Shown piece after piece: positions 60,176 to 64,000 of a DNA stretch of 64,000 nucleotides; the stretch's first letter is position 1, and every line of letters starts with the position of its first letter. The position numbers and the translations under genes are program-made. The notes beneath the pieces are model-generated. The model was given only the letters and a program-made list of their open reading frames with translations. It did no database searches and was not told the DNA's origin. The DNA comes from Streptomyces sp. SID13031 (lineage in GTDB: Bacteria; Actinomycetota; Actinomycetes; Propionibacteriales; Kribbellaceae): contig NZ_JAAGLV010000007.1 in the NCBI RefSeq assembly GCF_010548305.1, positions 248,001 through 312,000 on the forward strand. Reading direction: 5' to 3'.

Positions 60176-61510
60176 TCAGGCCTGAGCCGGCTCCGGTTCG
60201 GCCTGCTGTTTCGCAGCGGCTGCTGCGGCGGCGGCGGCCGCCGCGCGGCGTTCGGCGCCGACGGAGATACAGAGGTCGAAAGCCGCCGCCAGCAAGGCGA
60301 TCCGCAGTGTTTCGAAGACGACGTCGGTCGCCAGCTGGGCGATCTCGTTGTTCATCAGACCCCAGTCGGCGCCGTGCACGCCGATCAACCGCACCATGAT
60401 GGTGAACGCCCAGTCGTTGGCGAGCCACCACAGCGTGTAGACCGTGCAGACCACGCCGAGGAAGACCGGTCCGACCCGGACGAGGAGCCGGAAGGCCGTC
60501 AGCGCCGGGTAGAACTTCTCCCGCAATCCACCGAGCAGCAGGTTCGGCGCCTGGTTGGTGAGCGCCACGAGCCGGTTCGGCTTCGGCGCCTCGTCGGCTG
60601 CGACGAGGCGTCGTTCGACCCTGGTCCCGCGGAACACCCCACTGCCGGTCAGCACGCGATGCCCGAAGACGACGGTGGTGATCGCGAGCCAGGTGAGCGG
60701 CTCCGCCACGCCGGACTTGAACAACGGCCAGAGGCTGTCCCAGAAGAAGCCCCAGAGGAACTCGATCCCGGCCGGGATCGGGATGTGGATGCCGGCGAAG
60801 AAATGTTTCAGGCCGTCCCACCAGTCGACCGAGACGTACCAGAAGTTCCGGCCCTCGATCCAGTCCGTGAACTCGCCGACGGCGAACGGCGTCACCACGA
60901 CGGTGAGCAACAGGAAGAACGCCTCGGCCCAGACCTGGGCGAACTTCGCCGGCCGGCTCGGCCAGCGATCGTCGATCGCCTCGAGGACGCGACGCAGGAC
61001 GAGCAGGATCACGATGGCGGGAAGATACGAATGCCAGGCCTTGCCGGCGATGTCGAAGAACGCGGCGCCACCCCCGACACCGCGCTGGACGATGTTGCTG
61101 ATCGACAGAGAGTGGACCCGGTCGTCCAGGAATCCCCAGGCGGACCAGACCGCGATCATCGGCAGCAAGGTGACGGCCAGCAGCTCCATCAGCCCCTGCT
61201 GGGTCGGGTCTGCGGTCTCCTCCGCCTTGTTGCCCGCCGCGTCGCGCCAGCGGTAGAGGGAGGTGGCGCAGGTCCGGATCATCCCAACGGTGGCGGCGAT
61301 CTGGATCAGTACGCCGGTGGAGAAGACCCCTACACCCAAGCTCGAATGCTGATGCTCATCGAGCCAGATAGCGCCCTGGATCGACGCCCGGAAGCCGACG
61401 TACCCGGCCAGGAACCAGGTGACCAACGGCAGCAGGTTGCGCCACCACAGCCGGAAGGTATCTCCGATCAGGTGGACCATCTCGCGAAAGCCATCAACAA
61501 TCGTGCGCAT
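60176..61510 (-). CDS. Large polytopic membrane protein of unrecognised family
   Basis: A 444-residue membrane protein with about nine hydrophobic segments, including LLPLVTWFLAGYVGFRASIQ, LPAIVILLVLRRVL and LLTVVVTPFAVGEFTDW. The C-terminus is cytoplasmic and holds a run of eleven alanines before KQQAEPEPAQA. ATG 61508-61510 begins MRTIVDGFREMVHLIGD; the longer frame upstream crosses the 106-bp inverted-repeat element. Convergent to the three-gene operon with 22 bp between stops, so a common topic is possible. Function unknown. Confidence 0.75.
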   Translation of the reverse strand: MRTIVDGFREMVHLIGDTFRLWWRNLLPLVTWFLAGYVGFRASIQGAIWLDEHQHSSLGVGVFSTGVLIQIAATVGMIRTCATSLYRWRDAAGNKAEETADPTQQGLMELLAVTLLPMIAVWSAWGFLDDRVHSLSISNIVQRGVGGGAAFFDIAGKAWHSYLPAIVILLVLRRVLEAIDDRWPSRPAKFAQVWAEAFFLLLTVVVTPFAVGEFTDWIEGRNFWYVSVDWWDGLKHFFAGIHIPIPAGIEFLWGFFWDSLWPLFKSGVAEPLTWLAITTVVFGHRVLTGSGVFRGTRVERRLVAADEAPKPNRLVALTNQAPNLLLGGLREKFYPALTAFRLLVRVGPVFLGVVCTVYTLWWLANDWAFTIMVRLIGVHGADWGLMNNEIAQLATDVVFETLRIALLAAAFDLCISVGAERRAAAAAAAAAAAKQQAEPEPAQA

Positions 61511-61520
61511 CGCGCCCGAT

Positions 61521-61626
61521 CCTAGTGCCCTGCGTCCGAAGTTGTTTGAGTGATTGCGGTGGTCAGGTGCGAGGTGCGTGCCTGGGCGCCGCAAGCGCCA
61601 AAGAACTTCGGACGCAGGGCACTAGG
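61521..61626. repeat. 106-bp element with 23-bp perfect terminal inverted repeats
   Basis: The left arm (61521-61543, starts CCTAGTGCCCTGCGTCCG) is the exact reverse complement of the right arm (61604-61626, ends GACGCAGGGCACTAGG). The 60-bp centre contains a smaller hairpin GGCGC-CGCAA-GCGCC. It has no coding capacity. It lies between the start of the membrane protein gene and the end of the DUF721 gene. Size and ends suggest a MITE-like or REP-like unit; a long-stem terminator is the alternative. Target duplications are not evident. Confidence 0.7.
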
Positions 61627-61655
61627 TGATTCGGCAGGTCTCTTCAGCTGGCCTG

Positions 61656-62270
61656 TCAGCCATAGGTATCGCGGGGTCCGCGGCCGCCACGGACTGTGCG
61701 GGGCCCCTTACGCCAGCTGGGGGCGTTGGGGCCTTCGACCTTGACCAGGGTGACGGTGCCGTCGCCCAGCTCGGCGTTGAGGCGGCGCACGAGGTCAGGA
61801 GCCAGCAGGCGGACCTGCGTCGCCCAGGCAGTGGAGTCGGTACGGACCGTGAGCACGGTGTCCTGGTACGACTCGGGCTGGCAGTGGGACGCCACCTCCG
61901 GGCCGACGATCGACGGCCAGCGGGCCATCACGCCGTGGACGGCGACGTCGACCTCCCAGCCCTGCTCGCGCATCAGCCGGCCCATCGTGTTCGTCAGCAG
62001 CTGGGGATCGCGGTCGTCGGCGCGGGCGCTGCTGATCTGGTTGCCGGTCGGGTGGCGTCGGCGCGTCTTCTTGACAGGCTTGATCGGGCCCGCCCCTTTG
62101 AGCCTGCTGGCCAGCGACCTCGCCAGGTCCAGGCCGCGTTTGTCGTGCTCAGGCGCTTCGACGGACTCGCTCTCGACGCCGCTCTCAGAGGAATTCTGGC
62201 GTTCCGGCTCGCTCCGGCCAGGCTCCGTGCGAGGCGCCGGCTCGGGGCGGAGGTCGCCGTCCTCAGGCAC
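61656..62270 (-). CDS. DciA-like DUF721 protein
   Basis: A 204-residue protein of the DUF721 family, related to the helicase loader DciA that works with DnaB where DnaC is absent. The first 90 residues are charged and disordered. The conserved domain (about 90-185) shows [40 protein letters not shown] and [23 protein letters not shown] 62270 overlaps the recF stop by 8 bp. Order recF-DUF721-gyrB is typical for actinobacteria, here with additional genes before gyrB. Confidence 0.9.
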   Translation of the reverse strand: MPEDGDLRPEPAPRTEPGRSEPERQNSSESGVESESVEAPEHDKRGLDLARSLASRLKGAGPIKPVKKTRRRHPTGNQISSARADDRDPQLLTNTMGRLMREQGWEVDVAVHGVMARWPSIVGPEVASHCQPESYQDTVLTVRTDSTAWATQVRLLAPDLVRRLNAELGDGTVTLVKVEGPNAPSWRKGPRTVRGGRGPRDTYG

Positions 62271-63399
62271 GGCGGACCATACCGTCGCCGACCTCGAACC
62301 GTACGCCGCTCAGTTCCATCGGTACGTCGGCGCCGACCGCCGCGGTGACGAGCACCTGCTCGGCGGGTGCGACGAGCTCGGCCAGCCGATCGCGGCGACT
62401 CGTGTCGAGCTCGGCGAACACGTCATCCAGAATCAGCACCGGCTCACCCCCGTCCGTCCTGAGCAGCTCGTACGACGCCAGCCGCAACGCGAGCGCGAAC
62501 GACCAGGACTCACCGTGACTCGCGTACCCCTTCGCGGGCAAGTCCCCGAGGCCGAGGACGAGGTCGTCGCGATGCGGCCCGACGAGCGAGACGCCACGGT
62601 CGAGCTCATCGTTCCGGCGCTCGATCACCGCCGCTTTGAGTACTTCGGCGAGCTGCTCACGACTCGCCACGCCGGGCTCCAGAGCGACCGACGCCTTGTA
62701 CTCGAGCCGGGCATCTCCTTTGCCTCTGGCAACGGCATCGTAAGAGCCGGAGACCAACGGGCGCAGGGATTCCAGCAGCTCGAGTCGCGCTGCGAGCAGT
62801 TCTGAGCCGGTCCGGACGAGGTTGTCGTCCCACACCTCGAGGGTGCGCAATTGGTCCTCGCCACCGGAGCGACGCTGCCGGCGCGCCACCGAGGCGCTCT
62901 TGAGCAACGAGTTGCGCTGTTTCAGCACCCGGTCGTAGTCCTGCCGGACCCCGGCCAGCCGAGGAGTCCGCAGGGTGAGCAATTCGTCCAGGAACCGGCG
63001 CCGCTCGGACGGATCGCCCTTCACCAGCGCGAGGTCTTCGGGCGCAAAAAGGACCGTACGGAGCAATCCGAGCACTTCGCGCGGCCGCGGCACCGGCGAT
63101 CGGTTGATCCGGGCCCGATTTGCCCTCCCAGGATTGATTTCCAGCTCGACGACCAGATCGCGATCGTGGTCGGAGTGGATCTCGGTCCGGACGATCGCGC
63201 GCGGAGCGCCGGCCCGGACCAGGGGTGCATCGTTCGCGACCCGGTGCGAGCCGAGCGTCGCGGTGTAGTGGATCGCCTCGACGAGGTTGGTCTTGCCCTG
63301 GCCGTTCGGGCCGACGAAAGCGGTCACTCCCGCTTGGAGCTGGACCTCGGCCTGGTGGTACGACCGGAAGTCGAGCAGTCCGAGCGCGGTGACAAACAC
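62263..63399 (-). CDS. recF: DNA replication and repair protein RecF
   Basis: A 378-residue SMC-like ATPase that loads RecA at gaps. Walker A is [18 protein letters not shown] (about residues 27-45), the signature is [15 protein letters not shown], and Walker B is [15 protein letters not shown]-terminal [20 protein letters not shown] is typical. GTG 63399 follows AGAGGA; the longer frame to 63540 invades the gnd 3' end. Lies 76 bp downstream of gnd. Confidence 0.96.
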   Translation of the reverse strand: MFVTALGLLDFRSYHQAEVQLQAGVTAFVGPNGQGKTNLVEAIHYTATLGSHRVANDAPLVRAGAPRAIVRTEIHSDHDRDLVVELEINPGRANRARINRSPVPRPREVLGLLRTVLFAPEDLALVKGDPSERRRFLDELLTLRTPRLAGVRQDYDRVLKQRNSLLKSASVARRQRRSGGEDQLRTLEVWDDNLVRTGSELLAARLELLESLRPLVSGSYDAVARGKGDARLEYKASVALEPGVASREQLAEVLKAAVIERRNDELDRGVSLVGPHRDDLVLGLGDLPAKGYASHGESWSFALALRLASYELLRTDGGEPVLILDDVFAELDTSRRDRLAELVAPAEQVLVTAAVGADVPMELSGVRFEVGDGMVRRA

Positions 63400-63475
63400 C
63401 TGAATTCCTCTGCTGGGCGGATCCTGGGGCCAGTGGCCCGGGTCGCCGATCGTACCGGCGACCCGGACTACGCGC

Positions 63476-64000
63476 TCAGTGCTTGATCGGCGGTGTCGCG
63501 TACGACGGGTCTTCGCCGGCGCCCTTGACCGCGTGGCCACCGAACTGGTTGCGCATCGCGGCGATCGCCTTCATCGCGGGGGAGTCGTCCTGGCGGGACG
63601 AGAACCGGGCGAACAGCGACGCGGCGATCGCCGGCACCGGTACTGCGTGGTCGATCGCGGCCTCGACGGTCCAGCGGCCCTCGCCCGAGTCGTCGGCGTA
63701 GCCGCGGATCTTGTCCAGGTGGGTGTCTTCCTTGAGCGCGTTGACCATCAGGTCGAGCAGCCAGGACCGGATCACCGTGCCCTCGCGCCAGGAGTCGAAC
63801 GCCTCCGGCACGTTCTCGACGATGTCGGCGGCCTCGAGCAGCTCGAATCCCTCGGCGTACGCCTGCATGATCGCGTACTCGATGCCGTTGTGGACCATCT
63901 TGGCGAAGTGGCCGGCGCCGACCTTGCCGGCGTGCACGAAACCGAACTCGCCCTCGGGCTTGAGCGCGGTGAAGATCGGCATCACGGTCGCGACGGTATC
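63476..64000 (-). CDS. gnd: 6-phosphogluconate dehydrogenase, decarboxylating (partial)
   Basis: The C-terminal 174 residues of the enzyme, open to the window edge. It shows [20 protein letters not shown] (active-site K-x-x-H-N region), AYAEGFELL, then [20 protein letters not shown], a form typical of the shorter, tetrameric GndA-like enzymes of about 300 residues. It makes ribulose 5-phosphate, CO2 and NAD(P)H. In streptomycetes and relatives gnd lies between dnaN and recF, so dnaN and dnaA should be just past the right end. Confidence 0.95.
   Translation of the reverse strand, partial: DTVATVMPIFTALKPEGEFGFVHAGKVGAGHFAKMVHNGIEYAIMQAYAEGFELLEAADIVENVPEAFDSWREGTVIRSWLLDLMVNALKEDTHLDKIRGYADDSGEGRWTVEAAIDHAVPVPAIAASLFARFSSRQDDSPAMKAIAAMRNQFGGHAVKGAGEDPSYATPPIKH

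Overview
The window is a stretch of actinobacterial chromosome (GC-rich, GTG and TTG starts, GC-biased third codon positions) lying next to the replication origin. The gene families and order resemble Kribbella or a near relative in the Nocardioidales; the genus is an inference. On the minus strand from the right end it reads gnd (partial), recF, a DciA-like DUF721 gene, then gyrB, gyrA, a DUF3566 gene, tRNA-Ile(GAT), a 43-codon DLW-39 gene and tRNA-Ala(TGC). This is the usual actinobacterial order just past dnaA-dnaN, so oriC should lie a few kb beyond position 64000. The left end holds the other part of the same conserved neighbourhood: pknB (partial), pabA/trpG, a DUF881 gene and crgA, then, displaced to 22-24 kb, a rhomboid protease, a cyclophilin and a CwsA-like gene.

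Two accessory blocks split this core. Block A (about 3.6-22 kb) contains a hydrolase, a ribbon-helix-helix EXLDI-type protein with three repeated operators ahead of a drug-type ABC exporter, a TetR regulator, a MocR/pyridoxamine-oxidase pair, a solitary XRE regulator, an arabinan-utilisation operon (GH51, binding protein, two permeases, two GH43 enzymes, divergent LacI) and a secreted M14 carboxypeptidase. Block B (about 24.4-51.7 kb) contains ogt, three DUF4328 membrane proteins (one with a Tyr/Ser/Thr/Pro-rich tail of about 420 residues), a second sugar-uptake operon ending in a DUF2264 hydrolase and a LacI regulator with a divergent D-2-hydroxyacid dehydrogenase, queA plus a short-chain dehydrogenase behind a SoxR-box-like site, a secreted GH87-like beta-helix enzyme, a TetR/GlpD/ADPS-like redox cluster, a PP2C-like phosphatase, an epimerase, a pentapeptide-repeat protein, VanZ-like, GNAT, NTF2-like, peptidase S51 and VOC genes.

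Between gyrB and recF lies a translationally coupled operon of three unrecognised single-pass membrane proteins, a large polytopic membrane protein, and a 106-bp element bounded by 23-bp perfect inverted repeats.

Both sugar operons encode a binding protein and two permeases but no ATPase, so they probably share a distant MsiK-type ATPase. The most notable non-coding signals are two clusters of DnaA boxes about 15 and 60 kb from the origin side, the TCTACGTAGA operator array at 4693-4749, the 106-bp inverted-repeat element at 61521-61626, an 18-bp tandem triplication across two convergent stop codons at 28702-28755, the SoxR-like box at 38894-38911 and paired inverted repeats in the gyrB leader. 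No CRISPR array, transposase or prophage genes were seen.
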